The position numbers and the translations under genes were made by a program. Source: a bacterium (GTDB taxonomy: Bacteria > Planctomycetota > UBA8108 > UBA1146). From it: a stretch of DNA of 49,907 bases. Shown here piece by piece: positions 32,806-42,301 of the stretch. Below the pieces are notes generated by a model. The model saw only the letters and a list, made by a program, of their open reading frames with translations. It was not told where the DNA came from and ran no database searches. The stretch covers positions 1 to 49,907 of the forward strand of contig JAPOLY010000009.1 of NCBI GenBank assembly GCA_029976805.1, written 5' to 3'. Numbering within the stretch: position 1 is the first letter of the stretch; each line of letters opens with the position of its first letter.

Positions 32806-33735
32806 TTAACGATCCCTTTCGATTCTCTCCAATACTGAATCCAGTATTCCGAGGTAGGATCGATAACGTCGGGGGTCCAGGTCCCCACTCTCAACAGCCC
32901 CCAAAATTCCACAACCCGGTTCTTCCCGGTGCATGCAGTCATTGAACTTGCAGTCGTGAAGGTGCCTTTTGAGATCAGGCATCCAATGGGCCAGTTCTCT
33001 TGGCTCCAGGCCCCACAGAGCCCAATCCCGAAAACCCGGTGTATCGACGATGGCAGAATCAGCAGACCCGGGATGCCAGGTTACAGCCGTGGTCGTATGT
33101 TTTCCTTTTTCGTTGTGCTCACTGACTTCCCCCGTCTTCAGGTCAATACCCAATACCTTTGAAATCAGCGAAGATTTCCCAGCTCCACTCGGACCAGAAA
33201 GTACTGTCGCTTTTCCACGCAGTTTCTCCTCAAGCAAATCGAGGCCTTCACCTGTCTCTGCAGAAGTGCGCAAGATCTCATATCCCAAATCGGGGTAGAC
33301 AGAGAGTCGATCTTCAACTTCGTCGGGTATACCCAAGTCAGTCTTGTTGATCACCACCAGTGCTGGAAGAGACATATATTCACTGGCCATCAAAATTCGG
33401 TCCAGTGCACCAAATTTGATTCGGGGTTTTTTGACGGAGAATACTCCTGCTACCTGATCAACATTTGCAGCGAGAATGAGTTCCCGTGCTTTACCCACAT
33501 CACGTCTGCGTGATAGCCAGACTTTTCGTTCCTCAACTGCAAGTACACGACCATCCGATTCGACGTCCGTGTTCTCATTGCGCTCAAACTCAACCCAGTC
33601 CCCGACAACGATGGGATTGATCCCCGCTTTTCTCAGCCGGCCGGCGAGATCGCACCGAAAAACCTGTCCTTCGTGAAGAACACGGACTTCCCTGCTTGAT
33701 CGAAAGATGACCTGTCCTCGCAGGGCAGACATCAA
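32806..33735 (-). CDS. rsgA: Ribosome small-subunit biogenesis GTPase RsgA
   Basis: 309 residues. An OB-fold N-terminus (VGDWVEFERN) is followed by a circularly permuted GTPase: G4 VINKTDL ahead of G1 SGPSGAGKSSL and G3 DTPGFRDW. The C-terminal zinc site is CKFNDCMH... GCG. RsgA checks the decoding centre of the maturing 30S subunit. The start overlaps the stop of purB as ATGA. Confidence 0.93.
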   Translation of the reverse strand: MMSALRGQVIFRSSREVRVLHEGQVFRCDLAGRLRKAGINPIVVGDWVEFERNENTDVESDGRVLAVEERKVWLSRRRDVGKARELILAANVDQVAGVFSVKKPRIKFGALDRILMASEYMSLPALVVINKTDLGIPDEVEDRLSVYPDLGYEILRTSAETGEGLDLLEEKLRGKATVLSGPSGAGKSSLISKVLGIDLKTGEVSEHNEKGKHTTTAVTWHPGSADSAIVDTPGFRDWALWGLEPRELAHWMPDLKRHLHDCKFNDCMHREEPGCGILGAVESGDLDPRRYRSYLGILDSVLERIERDR

Positions 33736-35150
33736 ACCTTCAGATCCGTGAGGTGATCCTCACTGGGTTGGGGTAATTTTGCGACGATTTGATCGAGGTA
33801 TCGCAAAGTCTGATCTCCAGCCCTTCCAGTAAATCGCTGGGCATCCCAATCTGGTAATGCTGCGACAACCGGAGAGAGGATTTCATCCGCTTCGAGGAGA
33901 CTTCTCAGAGGATTTTTTTCTCCTCTGACGACGGCCTCACGTGCTGCCCATGCATGTTTCCGAATCTGCTCATGGAGCTGCTGGCGATCTCCCCCACGGG
34001 AGACCCCTTCCATTAACAATTCTTCAGCGGCCATAAACGGCAAGTGCTCATCGATCCGCCTCATACGGACATCATCATGAACACTCAATCCCGCAAACAC
34101 GTTTCTGGAAATAATCAGGATGGCATCCAGAGCCAGGAATAGTCCCGGTATCTGAACTCTCCTCTGGGCACTGTCATCGAGGGTTCTTTCCATCCACTGG
34201 TTGGCTGCAAGCTGCCCAAGGCCCGGTGCCAAAGTCATCACATGACGACAAAGAGCACACAATCGCTCGGATCTCATTGGATTCCGCTTGTAGGGCATCG
34301 CCGAGGATCCTACCTGAGTTGATTCATAAGGCTCTTCGACTTCGCCCCAGGATTGCAACAAGCGGATATCAGTGGCCGCCTTGTGAATTGCAATCGCCAC
34401 ATCCGTCAGGCGGGAAGCCAGCTTGTGATCCCAGATCCTCGGGTATGTTTGCCCACAAAGATCAAAAACCCGATCGAAGCCCAATTCACTGGCCAGGTTG
34501 GACTCAAGTTGGTCAACCTTGTCGCCGTCCCCTCCACAAAGGTGAAGGAAGGTTGCCTGCGTTCCGGTTGTTCCCTTCAGGCCTCGCAGCGGAAGTCTTT
34601 CACGGAACTCGACCAGATCCGTGTAGGCATCCACCAGATCCTGCAACCACAATGAGGCGCGTTTTCCTATTGTGGTCAACTGGGCAGGTTGGAGGTGGGT
34701 CAACCCAAGAGTAGGAACATTTGCCTGTTGACGACAGAAACTTCCGAGATCGTGGATCGCCAACAGCAAACGATTTTCAATCAATTCCAAAGCACGTCGA
34801 AAGAGAACCAGATCAGCATTGTCGGTCACAAAGCAGGAAGTCACTCCGAGGTGAATGATTCCAGCTGCACCTGGCGCAACTTCTCCGTAATGGTGTATGT
34901 GTGCCATCACGTCATGGCGAGTTTCTCTTTCAATCTCTGCAACTCTGTCGAGATCGATCTGGTCTCTGGCTTTCTCCAGCTCCATGACCTGATTTTCGGA
35001 GACGGGAAGCCCGGACTTCTGCTCCACTCGGGCAAGGGCAATCCAGACATCACGCCACGTCTTGGCTCGCTCAAGTGGTGAAAAGAGAACCTGCATTTCG
35101 GACGAGGCATACCGCTGTGCGACTGGATCGACATATCGTTCCTGAGACAC
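33732..35150 (-). CDS. purB: Adenylosuccinate lyase
   Basis: 472 residues from a GTG at 35150 with AAGGA five bases upstream. The superfamily signature GSSAMPYKRNPMRSE carries the catalytic Ser loop; the catalytic His is in HLGVTS... TLGLTHLQPAQ. Length matches the long PurB type. It cleaves SAICAR and adenylosuccinate to release fumarate in purine synthesis. It leads the purB-rsgA pair and may extend to the sigma factor genes. Confidence 0.93.
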   Translation of the reverse strand: MSQERYVDPVAQRYASSEMQVLFSPLERAKTWRDVWIALARVEQKSGLPVSENQVMELEKARDQIDLDRVAEIERETRHDVMAHIHHYGEVAPGAAGIIHLGVTSCFVTDNADLVLFRRALELIENRLLLAIHDLGSFCRQQANVPTLGLTHLQPAQLTTIGKRASLWLQDLVDAYTDLVEFRERLPLRGLKGTTGTQATFLHLCGGDGDKVDQLESNLASELGFDRVFDLCGQTYPRIWDHKLASRLTDVAIAIHKAATDIRLLQSWGEVEEPYESTQVGSSAMPYKRNPMRSERLCALCRHVMTLAPGLGQLAANQWMERTLDDSAQRRVQIPGLFLALDAILIISRNVFAGLSVHDDVRMRRIDEHLPFMAAEELLMEGVSRGGDRQQLHEQIRKHAWAAREAVVRGEKNPLRSLLEADEILSPVVAALPDWDAQRFTGRAGDQTLRYLDQIVAKLPQPSEDHLTDLKV

Positions 35151-35311
35151 CGCAATCCTTCCTCTCGAGCATTTTTAAATCCCGGAATTGGCCTTCAGAG
35201 CCCCTCCGGGAAGGTCGATAAACAGATGTCGCCACTGTACGGGTCTGGATCAGCCAGCCCCTCCTTGCGTGACGTACCGGGAAAATCCCCCGGAAGAAAG
35301 GATCATCGCTC

Positions 35312-36985
35312 GTGGTGAGTCCCCTCGTCAACTGCTCCCGGAAAAGAGAGGGAAGTACCTCTGCACCTGCATTGGGCTTCGTTTTCGCCTTTGCATTGGC
35401 TGTATTCGGCCTTTGCCCCCTTGGGTCTGTCCGGGTCCATGGAGACGAGATCTGGCTCAAAAATGGCCACCAGATTACCGGCAAGATCTGTGAAAGCGGT
35501 CGTCACCACCTGCTCATCGAGGTCCCGGAAGGTACGATCCGGCTCCAACGTCACCTCGTCGACTACGTCATCAGGATCCCTGCCAATGACTCCATGCTGG
35601 CAGAATGTCGCCGGAGACTGCAGGGAGGATTCCCGGGCTCGGCATTGCCATGGCTGCGCAAGGAATACATCCATCATCCCGATCTGCAGGGATTGCTCCC
35701 TCTTTACCGGGAGTGCCTCGTTGCAGAGTTGAAACTGGAACTCGAAAAAGAATCGGTCGAAACCGCACTGACTCTCTGGAATGAGGTCGTCACCCTCCCC
35801 GGAACAGACCCCGAAGTCAGTCAACTTCGTCCCCTTGTCATGAAGGAACAGTCCAGACTCCTGCAAATGGAAAAAGAGATTCTGTTGTGCATCGAACGGG
35901 GTGAATCTGAGCAGGTGATCGACAAACTGGAAGAATTGGCTCTCAGATATCCATCCGAATCCAAAAGCTGGTTGAAAGTCTTTGAAGAACAATCACGGTT
36001 GGCTGCATTGCAGTTTCTTGAGCATTCGGATTTCCCTGCCTTGCAACAGACTCTGGAAAAACTGCTCCAACGATCAACCCGCTCATGGTCGTTTTGCCGA
36101 TCTGCATTGACTTTGGCATGGATTGAAAATGGACACGGATCACTGACCGAGGCTTTGACCTGGCTCCCCGATTCAGCGGCCTTGCATTTGGCTCTGGCCA
36201 AAGAATCCGCCCAATCGGACCACCCCCTCGATATGACTCCCCATTTGAAAAAAGTCTCTCATTTGGTTGGCGGAGAAATCGATGCCCTGAAGATTCGCGA
36301 AGAGCTGTCTCGATCAGCAATGGAAGAGTTACGGGGAGAGACCTCTCCAGCCCCCCTTGTGCATGATATTGCGACCGAATGGTTCCAGCAGTTCTGGGAC
36401 CGATTTGCATTTGCGGGATCCCCTCCCCAGGTTCCGGCCATCATCGAACATGCCTCTGTCGAGGAGCTCGATCAGCATCTGGGTAGCCCCGGAGGGCCGG
36501 TTCGACTGGAATCCATCAGTGAGTATGGACAGGTACAGAGATTGATCCTGCACGTGGTCCGCGATATTCCCTTTTTGTGTCAGGATCAACTCCCCCGAGA
36601 GCTGTTCCGCGCACTCATCGACACCGCTCTCGAGACTCCCCGTTGTCCGCCATGGCTTCAGGAAGGGCTCTCTGCAAGGGCAAGGGGGCCATTGGCGAGG
36701 GCCAGGGACCGCTTCCTTCTCCATGAGGCCCGCGAACAGGGTCGCCTGCCCGACGTCAGGGATCTCGTCGATATGAGGCAAGTGGATCATGAGGTTCACA
36801 GAGCAGCATGTGGTGCCATCGTCGACCAGTTGCTGGATACGACACCGAGAGCCTTGATCCCCCTCAGATTACAACAAATTCGGGATCTTGGACTGGAGGC
36901 CTTCTTGAGAAGCACCAAAGAGATCGATACCTTGCACAAACTCCAGCAACGCTGGGTAGGGGATTTGGTCGACCGAAGGGGGTAA
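35312..36985 (+). CDS. Exported TPR-type protein with LKNG domain and degenerate peptidase-like end
   Basis: 557 residues from a GTG at 35312 with AAGGA nine bases before. A signal peptide (FVFAFALAVFGLCPLGS) is followed by the module DEIWLKNGHQITGKI...HLVDYVIRIP, which is also at the N-terminus of the 23837-24697 protein. The middle (about 100-340) is TPR-like helices. The last third resembles the gluzincin peptidase MA fold: LPRELFRALID stands where HExxH is expected, followed by PPWLQEGLSARARG in place of the usual P-x-W-L-x-E-G-L-A. The metal-binding histidines are missing, so it is probably inactive as a peptidase. It is the first gene of a three-gene unit with the TonB-like gene and tilS. 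Confidence 0.72.
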   Translation: MVSPLVNCSRKREGSTSAPALGFVFAFALAVFGLCPLGSVRVHGDEIWLKNGHQITGKICESGRHHLLIEVPEGTIRLQRHLVDYVIRIPANDSMLAECRRRLQGGFPGSALPWLRKEYIHHPDLQGLLPLYRECLVAELKLELEKESVETALTLWNEVVTLPGTDPEVSQLRPLVMKEQSRLLQMEKEILLCIERGESEQVIDKLEELALRYPSESKSWLKVFEEQSRLAALQFLEHSDFPALQQTLEKLLQRSTRSWSFCRSALTLAWIENGHGSLTEALTWLPDSAALHLALAKESAQSDHPLDMTPHLKKVSHLVGGEIDALKIREELSRSAMEELRGETSPAPLVHDIATEWFQQFWDRFAFAGSPPQVPAIIEHASVEELDQHLGSPGGPVRLESISEYGQVQRLILHVVRDIPFLCQDQLPRELFRALIDTALETPRCPPWLQEGLSARARGPLARARDRFLLHEAREQGRLPDVRDLVDMRQVDHEVHRAACGAIVDQLLDTTPRALIPLRLQQIRDLGLEAFLRSTKEIDTLHKLQQRWVGDLVDRRG

Positions 36986-36991
36986 TCCGGA

Positions 36992-37855
36992 ATGAAGGGC
37001 AATGAGATCCTCACCACCGGTATCTCCCGTGCTCTCACCTTCCTGCGATCGATCCGAAAAGAACAGCCGGGTGCAGGTTCAACCGAGCCTTCTTTCTTTC
37101 CGGAGAAATCCCCCGTTTCCAGTCGGGACAAACCCTCCTTCAATGAAGACACCTGGCTACAGATTGCAGCACTCTTTTCAATTTTTCTTCATTTGGGGCT
37201 ATTGGTCCTGTTGCCCGCTCCCGGAAATCGGGGAGTCCTGCCCGCCCAGTCCGGGCCCATGTCCATTCAGGTCTTCTCAAGGGAACCAGAACCAGAGCCA
37301 GAGCCTGCACCTAATGTCGAAGAAGAAGTGGATCCGGTCACCACCGAGGAACAACCGGTCCCCGAGGAGCCCCCCCCCGTCAATCTTCCTCTCGAACCCG
37401 ATCCACCGATCCCACCCGCATTGCCCAGCCCTGAATTGATGATTCCGGATTTCCCACTCGATGCCCCCGCTGAGCCGGAATCGCCCCTCGAAGATGGGGA
37501 AATCGAACGGATCCAGTCACTCCTCAGTGAGACATTACAGTTGTCCCAAAGTGACAAAGCCCGAGATCGCTGGCTCATGCTTGAGGTACGGGAGCCGATT
37601 CGCCGGGGATTGAGTGAACTTCATGGGCGCGGAGTCTCTGTCTCGGATGCAGAAGGTCAGGGAAAGTTTCTGCTTTCATTCTGGATTGATGGCGACGGGT
37701 GGATCTACGATCTTGCACTCAAGCCCGCCCCCGGTGTAGAAATCGACGCCTTCGGGATTCGTGACATGATCGCCGGCCTCAATCCGCTGAAGGCGGCACC
37801 TTCCGGGGTAAAAACACCGATCAAACTCCAACTTCGGATTCAAAACCTCGAATGA
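36992..37855 (+). CDS. TonB/TolA-like protein
   Basis: 287 residues. A cytosolic N-terminus of about 50 residues is followed by one membrane helix (IAALFSIFLHLGLLVLLPAP), then a long Pro/Glu-rich spacer (PEPEPEPAPNVEEEVDP, PEEPPPVNLPLEPDPP) as in energy transducers that span the periplasm. The C-terminal domain has the TonB pattern (GQGKFLLSFWIDGDGWIYDLAL... FGIRDMIAGLNPLKAAPSG... IKLQLRIQ). No ExbB/ExbD or TonB-dependent receptor is in the window. It is coupled by ATGA to tilS and starts seven bases after the previous stop. Confidence 0.75.
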   Translation: MKGNEILTTGISRALTFLRSIRKEQPGAGSTEPSFFPEKSPVSSRDKPSFNEDTWLQIAALFSIFLHLGLLVLLPAPGNRGVLPAQSGPMSIQVFSREPEPEPEPAPNVEEEVDPVTTEEQPVPEEPPPVNLPLEPDPPIPPALPSPELMIPDFPLDAPAEPESPLEDGEIERIQSLLSETLQLSQSDKARDRWLMLEVREPIRRGLSELHGRGVSVSDAEGQGKFLLSFWIDGDGWIYDLALKPAPGVEIDAFGIRDMIAGLNPLKAAPSGVKTPIKLQLRIQNLE

Positions 37856-39198
37856 ATCAGCGCCACCCGGTACTTTCCGCCGTCGATGCTTTTCTGGATT
37901 CATTACCAGACCACCCCGAGGCGGGATTACTGATCAGTCTCTCCGGAGGAATCGACTCAGTGGCACTCCTCGCTGCCGTGGCAGAAGTGAATCACACCCG
38001 GGATGTTCCAAGGCCCATCGAATCTTTTCATTTGCATCACGGACTCCGGGGCGAAGAAGCCGATCGGGATGCCGCACACTGCCTCCAGCTGTGTCGGCGC
38101 TGGTCAGTCCCGCTTCACATCGTCCATGAAAATCTGGATCTGCAGTGGGGAAACGGCAAACCTTCCATGGAAACGGTAGCCAGAGATCGCCGCAGATTTC
38201 ACTTCGAAAAAATCGCCCATGCTCGCAATTGCAGCCACATTCTCCTCGCCCATCACATCGAAGATCAGGCTGAAACTCTGTTGGGCAACCTTCTCAGGGG
38301 TTCCGGATTGCGAGGACTGGCAGGGATTCACCCCCTGACCCCATTGGGTGATTCTGGACTGACTGTCGCGCGCCCCCTGTTGGAGTGCAGGAAAGCAGAA
38401 CTCGCCGATTTCCTGCAGAGTCGATCGCTGAAGGCTGTGGAAGATTCCACCAATACTTCCCTTCAACACCGCAGAAACAGGATTCGTCACCGCTGGATTC
38501 CACTCCTCGAAGAGGAAAGCCCCGAGTTGATTTCTCACCTGCATCATCTCTCCGTTGAGATGAGAGAGCGCTGGTATCAGTCCGAACAGAAACTGAAACC
38601 CCTTCAAAGTCGCCTGTTCATTCGTGAGGGCTTCACTTCTTTCCCGCCAGAGACTTGGGAATCACTTGCTGACCATGAAACGACCGATCTCTTTCGCGAG
38701 TCTTTGCGGGGGGATGGATCGGGACAACAGTTGGACCGAAGGCACCTGCACCAACTGCTCCTTCTGACTCGGGGAGAAAACATGACTGAAACCGAACTCC
38801 CTGGACAGCGTGTCGCCCGTCGCTGCGGAGGCTGGATTCACGTCTCACCCAAAAGTTCATCAGTACCTGAACTGTGGAACCCGGTCATGACAGATACGAC
38901 GCAGAATCTCCTTCACCTCGGTCTCCAATGGGAAGTGGACCATCCTGCCCCCCTGCTCCTGCGCTGTTGGAGCGAGGGTGACCGTTGGCCTGGCAGGGTC
39001 ACCCGCTCATTGGAATCACTGCGTCTGGCCGGGATTCCTGCGGAACTCAGACCTTTGTGGCCCGTTTTTGAGAATCCCGATTCTGGAGAGGTGACCGGAT
39101 CTCCTGGAATCTGTGGACCGCATGTTCGATTGAACCCTGTCGAATCGGCGAATCTGGATGCACTCGGTTTTCATTTATTAAGAGTGACCCAGCCGTAA
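37852..39198 (+). CDS. tilS: tRNA(Ile)-lysidine synthase
   Basis: 448 residues. The PP-loop SLSGGIDSVALL binds ATP. Further TilS marks are HLHHGLRGEEADRDAAHC, AHHIEDQAETLLGNLLRGSGLRGLAGI and the EDSTNTSLQHRRNRIRH stretch. The C-terminal TilS domain is less conserved (LLLRCWSEGDRWPGR). It converts C34 of the CAU tRNA-Ile into lysidine so that AUA is read as Ile, an essential step. It overlaps the TonB-like gene by ATGA. Confidence 0.92.
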   Translation: MNQRHPVLSAVDAFLDSLPDHPEAGLLISLSGGIDSVALLAAVAEVNHTRDVPRPIESFHLHHGLRGEEADRDAAHCLQLCRRWSVPLHIVHENLDLQWGNGKPSMETVARDRRRFHFEKIAHARNCSHILLAHHIEDQAETLLGNLLRGSGLRGLAGIHPLTPLGDSGLTVARPLLECRKAELADFLQSRSLKAVEDSTNTSLQHRRNRIRHRWIPLLEEESPELISHLHHLSVEMRERWYQSEQKLKPLQSRLFIREGFTSFPPETWESLADHETTDLFRESLRGDGSGQQLDRRHLHQLLLLTRGENMTETELPGQRVARRCGGWIHVSPKSSSVPELWNPVMTDTTQNLLHLGLQWEVDHPAPLLLRCWSEGDRWPGRVTRSLESLRLAGIPAELRPLWPVFENPDSGEVTGSPGICGPHVRLNPVESANLDALGFHLLRVTQP

Positions 39199-39221
39199 AT
39201 CGACGGATTCCATCTTCCCAC

Positions 39222-39261
39222 AAAAAACCGGTGCCGACTCGAATCGAGTCGACACCGGTTT
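39222..39261. terminator. Bidirectional intrinsic terminator between tilS and the propeller gene
   Basis: A stem of about 18 pairs with one mismatch (39225-39242 with 39243-39261) is followed on the minus strand by six T (39222-39227). On the plus strand only TTTAA follows, so it is strong for the minus gene and weaker for tilS. Confidence 0.85.
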
Positions 39262-39288
39262 AAGGTCACAACAAGCAAGAATCCTGTT

Positions 39289-40497
39289 TCAGCGACGAAC
39301 CTGGATTTTTTGCAGAAGTCCTTCGCCGTATACGAATACCATGCTCTGACCAATGGCCTGAACTGAATCACAAGCAGAAGTATCGAGAGACCAACGCACT
39401 CTGCCATCATTGGATGAGCAGTTCATCAACATTCCAGCAGAGTTCAACAACGCAACAGAGTCACGTCCGCTGAAAAGGATTCGGTCGTATCCAGCCAGAC
39501 GCCATTTTTCTTTACCGTCTGCACTGTCGAGGCAAATCACCTCATTGAGAGCAACGCTGTAGCGATCATCCGTCAAAACAGCAAACACGGAATTGCCTGA
39601 GACCACTGGGCTGGAAATCACCGGCTTGCCGGTCGGAGTTGACCAATGCAGATAGGCCTCCTCACCGGCGTCCGAGAAACAATGCACTTTGGTGTCCCTC
39701 GAACCGACATAGATTCGGTCACCAGAAACCGTCGGTGAAGCTTCGATCGCTCCGTAGGTTCGGTAATCCCAGCAATCACTTTTGACGAATCCCGCACCCT
39801 GAATCAATTTGTAGACGGTTCCGTCTTCACTGCCCACATAGGACGCATTTTGGTAGTTGGCGGCATCAGCCGTGACCCCACCACCCGTCAGGAAAGTCCA
39901 ATTGACGAATCGGTCTTTCTTCGAGATTCCGTATGCACGCATGTCAAATCCACCAATGATCAGATTCTCCATTCCGGGAGACACTCCGGTGGAAATCGGA
40001 AAATCGCACTTGACCACGTAGTTGCGGGCGCCGTACTGATCGTCAACACAGTGAATACGACCTCTTTGCACGATGAACAACTCGTCCGGCTGGCTGGAAC
40101 GCAGCTCTTCCGGATAGACGTACACTGAAGGGGCGTGCTCCAGTCTCTCCTCCAAAGGGTAAGTCCAGCGAGGAAGCCCGCTCTCACCGTCAATCTTCAC
40201 CAACACATGGGGATAATCTTTCGTGCTGGACACGATGTAGATGTTTCCGTTGGCAACATAACTCTGGTGAATCGGTCCGGAGTGACGGTAATTCCAGCGA
40301 AGATCCAGACCCATGGGGGCGACATCTTCTTTACTGAAACCGGAAGCTCCATTGCCATCCCTGCTCACGGCTGCGGCATTGGATTGCATGCTGGAGGCGG
40401 ATCCCTCGTCTCGGGTTTCCCCACCACCGGAACAGCCGGCAAGAACGGGGATCACCAAAAGCAGAATCGTCAAACTCAGTGAAATGCGCGAGTTCAT
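39289..40497 (-). CDS. PQQ-type beta-propeller lipoprotein (BamB-like)
   Basis: 402 residues. The lipoprotein signal ends in lipobox LAGCSGGG. A Ser/Asn-rich linker is followed by about seven propeller blades, with repeats such as NGNIYIVSSTKDYPHVLVKIDGESG, SPTVSGDRIYVGSRDTKVHCF and VSGNSVFAVLTDD, in the form V-x-G-x-x-Y-V-G-s-x-D-g-x-v of PQQ/BamB-like proteins. No catalytic PQQ ligand set is evident, so it is probably a protein-binding scaffold in the outer membrane, like BamB. Other bam genes are not in the window. Confidence 0.8.
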   Translation of the reverse strand: MNSRISLSLTILLLVIPVLAGCSGGGETRDEGSASSMQSNAAAVSRDGNGASGFSKEDVAPMGLDLRWNYRHSGPIHQSYVANGNIYIVSSTKDYPHVLVKIDGESGLPRWTYPLEERLEHAPSVYVYPEELRSSQPDELFIVQRGRIHCVDDQYGARNYVVKCDFPISTGVSPGMENLIIGGFDMRAYGISKKDRFVNWTFLTGGGVTADAANYQNASYVGSEDGTVYKLIQGAGFVKSDCWDYRTYGAIEASPTVSGDRIYVGSRDTKVHCFSDAGEEAYLHWSTPTGKPVISSPVVSGNSVFAVLTDDRYSVALNEVICLDSADGKEKWRLAGYDRILFSGRDSVALLNSAGMLMNCSSNDGRVRWSLDTSACDSVQAIGQSMVFVYGEGLLQKIQVRR

Positions 40498-40567
40498 GGG
40501 CTCGGTTCTCCACTCAAGATCGGATCATACTCCGGGTTAAAAATCCCGGTTGCGATCCAATCAGGTC

Positions 40568-40822
40568 TTAATTTTCATCCTCGAGGTAATCCCCGAGATT
40601 GATGTCGTGTTCGTTTTCGTATTTCGCCAACTCCTCGATTCGCTCGAGATCGGCCTCAATCGTTTCTGTCAACTCGAAGACCTGGGGTCCTTTCTGCAAC
40701 CTTGCAGAGAGATCCAGAATCATTTCTTTCCAGGATCCTTCGTAAAGTTCTTCACGCAGGATCAGGAGCGTTCGCTCCTTTTCGGAGAGTTCGCTCAGAA
40801 ATCTTCCATGATCTGGCGTCAT
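40568..40822 (-). CDS. Small acidic protein, unknown function
   Basis: 84 residues from the ATG at 40822 with AGGGG eight bases before; a start at 40855 would overlap the previous stop by ATGA and give 95 residues. It is helical and acidic, with FLSELSEKERTLLILREELYEG, SWKEMILDL, and ETIEADLERIEELAKYENEHDINLGDYLEDEN. I recognise no family. Its place right after the exported protein gene suggests the two are co-expressed, although this one has no signal. Confidence 0.6.
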   Translation of the reverse strand: MTPDHGRFLSELSEKERTLLILREELYEGSWKEMILDLSARLQKGPQVFELTETIEADLERIEELAKYENEHDINLGDYLEDEN

Positions 40823-40851
40823 CTCCGAAACCCCTCCCCTGTTCAACGCCA

Positions 40852-41586
40852 TCACTGGTCCCGGGTAACCGGGGTCAGATCAGGTCCGCTGAACTCGAGG
40901 GTGTTCATTCTCCAGGCCTTGCTCTTGAAGCGGAAGAGATCCATGGAGGTATAGAACTCGTCACCGGGACGCTCAAAATTGAGGCGCAGAACCCTTTCGG
41001 TCAGCTTGAGTGAACCTCCTGGGGTTTCCTCCACCTCGATATCGTCGACAAGACCGTGGAAATCGATCTGCACTTTATCCGCTTCAGGATCGATGGCATT
41101 GAAGATGGCCACGCACTCCACTTTGTCACCGGCATTGACCTTCATGCCGAGATCACCGGCACCATTCTTCTTCAGTAGATCGGCTCTGGAGAAGAGCATC
41201 TTGCCCTCGCGACGCTCCACCGCATCCTCGACCCATGGCAGGGCAATATTGGCGTAACGGCGATTCTTGTCGGAACGGGCCTTGATACCTACATGGAAGG
41301 TACCATCGATGCCGGACTTGTTTTCAACGGTGTAGCGGAGGTACCAATAGGTCCTACCTGACTCCGGAACTCCATCCGGTCGAAGATCGTTGCCTTCACC
41401 ACCAAAAACTGTGATCTGGCGCGGACGCTCGAACTTCAATTCGAGACGGGCGATGCCGGGATCGTCCTGCGCGAAGGCAGTGGATCCCCCGATTCCGGAA
41501 TTCAGGAACCCGAAGGGTGCAGAAAACGTCACCATGAAAAGAGTGACGAGCCCCAGCAATACGACCCTCTGGAAGATGTTCTTCAT
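40852..41586 (-). CDS. Exported beta-rich protein, unknown function
   Basis: 244 residues from the ATG at 41586 with GGAG eight bases before; the frame extends to 41655 without a better site. The signal peptide has a long hydrophobic core (VVLLGLVTLFMVTFSAPFGFL) and likely cleaves after STAFAQ. The mature part starts with ARLELKFERPRQITVFGGEG and continues RTYWYLRYTVENKSG, an immunoglobulin-like beta-sandwich pattern, with RADLLKKNGAGDLG and a closing segment RFKSKAWRMNTLEFSG. Function is unknown to me. A near-consensus promoter lies about 390 bases upstream. Confidence 0.65.
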   Translation of the reverse strand: MKNIFQRVVLLGLVTLFMVTFSAPFGFLNSGIGGSTAFAQDDPGIARLELKFERPRQITVFGGEGNDLRPDGVPESGRTYWYLRYTVENKSGIDGTFHVGIKARSDKNRRYANIALPWVEDAVERREGKMLFSRADLLKKNGAGDLGMKVNAGDKVECVAIFNAIDPEADKVQIDFHGLVDDIEVEETPGGSLKLTERVLRLNFERPGDEFYTSMDLFRFKSKAWRMNTLEFSGPDLTPVTRDQ

Positions 41587-42301
41587 GGTCTTTACTCCGT
41601 CGTATCTCGTGTGTCTGAAAGAGGATCGCAAAATGCCTCCTCTTGATTGATTCACAGTACTTTGAATTGCGGTGCTGTAACACCAAAGACAGAAAACCGG
41701 GACGGAAACCCATGATCCGCTTCGCTTCAGGCCCCAATAAGGAGGTTCCTCTGAAGAAAACCAGAATCAACAGCAGCGATTCGAGCAGGACAACCCGTTC
41801 GAATCCTGACGGCCAATCGGCGGATTCACCGCCAATCGGGCCTCCCCGAACCATTTTCCTTCCGCTTTCAATCCCCGCAAAAACGCATCCTCCAGAAAAG
41901 CCCGGTGTTTCGGGCCCCCTCCTGCCTCTTATCCTGGGCAAGGGCTGGAAAGATCATCTTCGCAAGGATGAAGCCAGAATCATAGCAATCCCCCATCGAG
42001 GGTGTCAACGTCCCCGGTAGGGTGGTAATCGTTAAAAATCCGGCTTATGATGCCCGCTTGGTCAGGGCAGACTCGGGAAACGGAAAGAAATCCCCCGTCT
42101 GACCCACGCAAGTTCAACAGTGAACTGGACAAAGGTCGCTTGAGAGGGCAAGGGGAAGCCCTCTGGCAGAGATCGAGACCGGAAATGCCCAATCGATCCG
42201 CAAACAGAAACATTCCTGTTCGCGGTGGTCAAACTGGCCTTGAGACCCTCTCCAGTACTGTGAGGAACCCCAATCAATCAGGACTCCCGGAAGGAGACTT
42301 C
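41587..42301. other. Long divergent intergenic region
   Basis: About 715 bases without a convincing gene. On the minus strand a strong promoter (41979-42008) gives a leader of about 385 bases to the exported protein gene. On the plus strand, AGTTCA/TGAACT (near 42110) and AGAGGGC/GCCCTCT (near 42140-42165) hairpins lie ahead of the prepilin-like gene. GGCGG-ATTCA-CCGCC near 41820 forms a further dyad, flanked by a CCAATCGG direct repeat. No sigma-54 box was seen before the prepilin gene. Confidence 0.4.
41979..42008 (-). promoter_or_regulatory. Near-consensus sigma-70 promoter, minus strand
   Basis: On the minus strand TTGACA (42008-42003) and TATGAT (41984-41979) are separated by 18 bases. 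The -35 is perfect and the -10 matches five of six. It points to the exported protein gene starting at 41586, predicting a start near 41972 and a long leader. Confidence 0.6.

Noticed and set aside
35303-35992. 229-codon minus frame within the 35312 gene
   Set aside because: Antisense shadow; the plus gene has a signal peptide, domain pattern and operon context.
41396-41941. 181-codon minus frame covering the leader of the exported protein gene
   Set aside because: Arg/Gly-rich composition, overlaps the real gene in another frame and no ribosome binding site.
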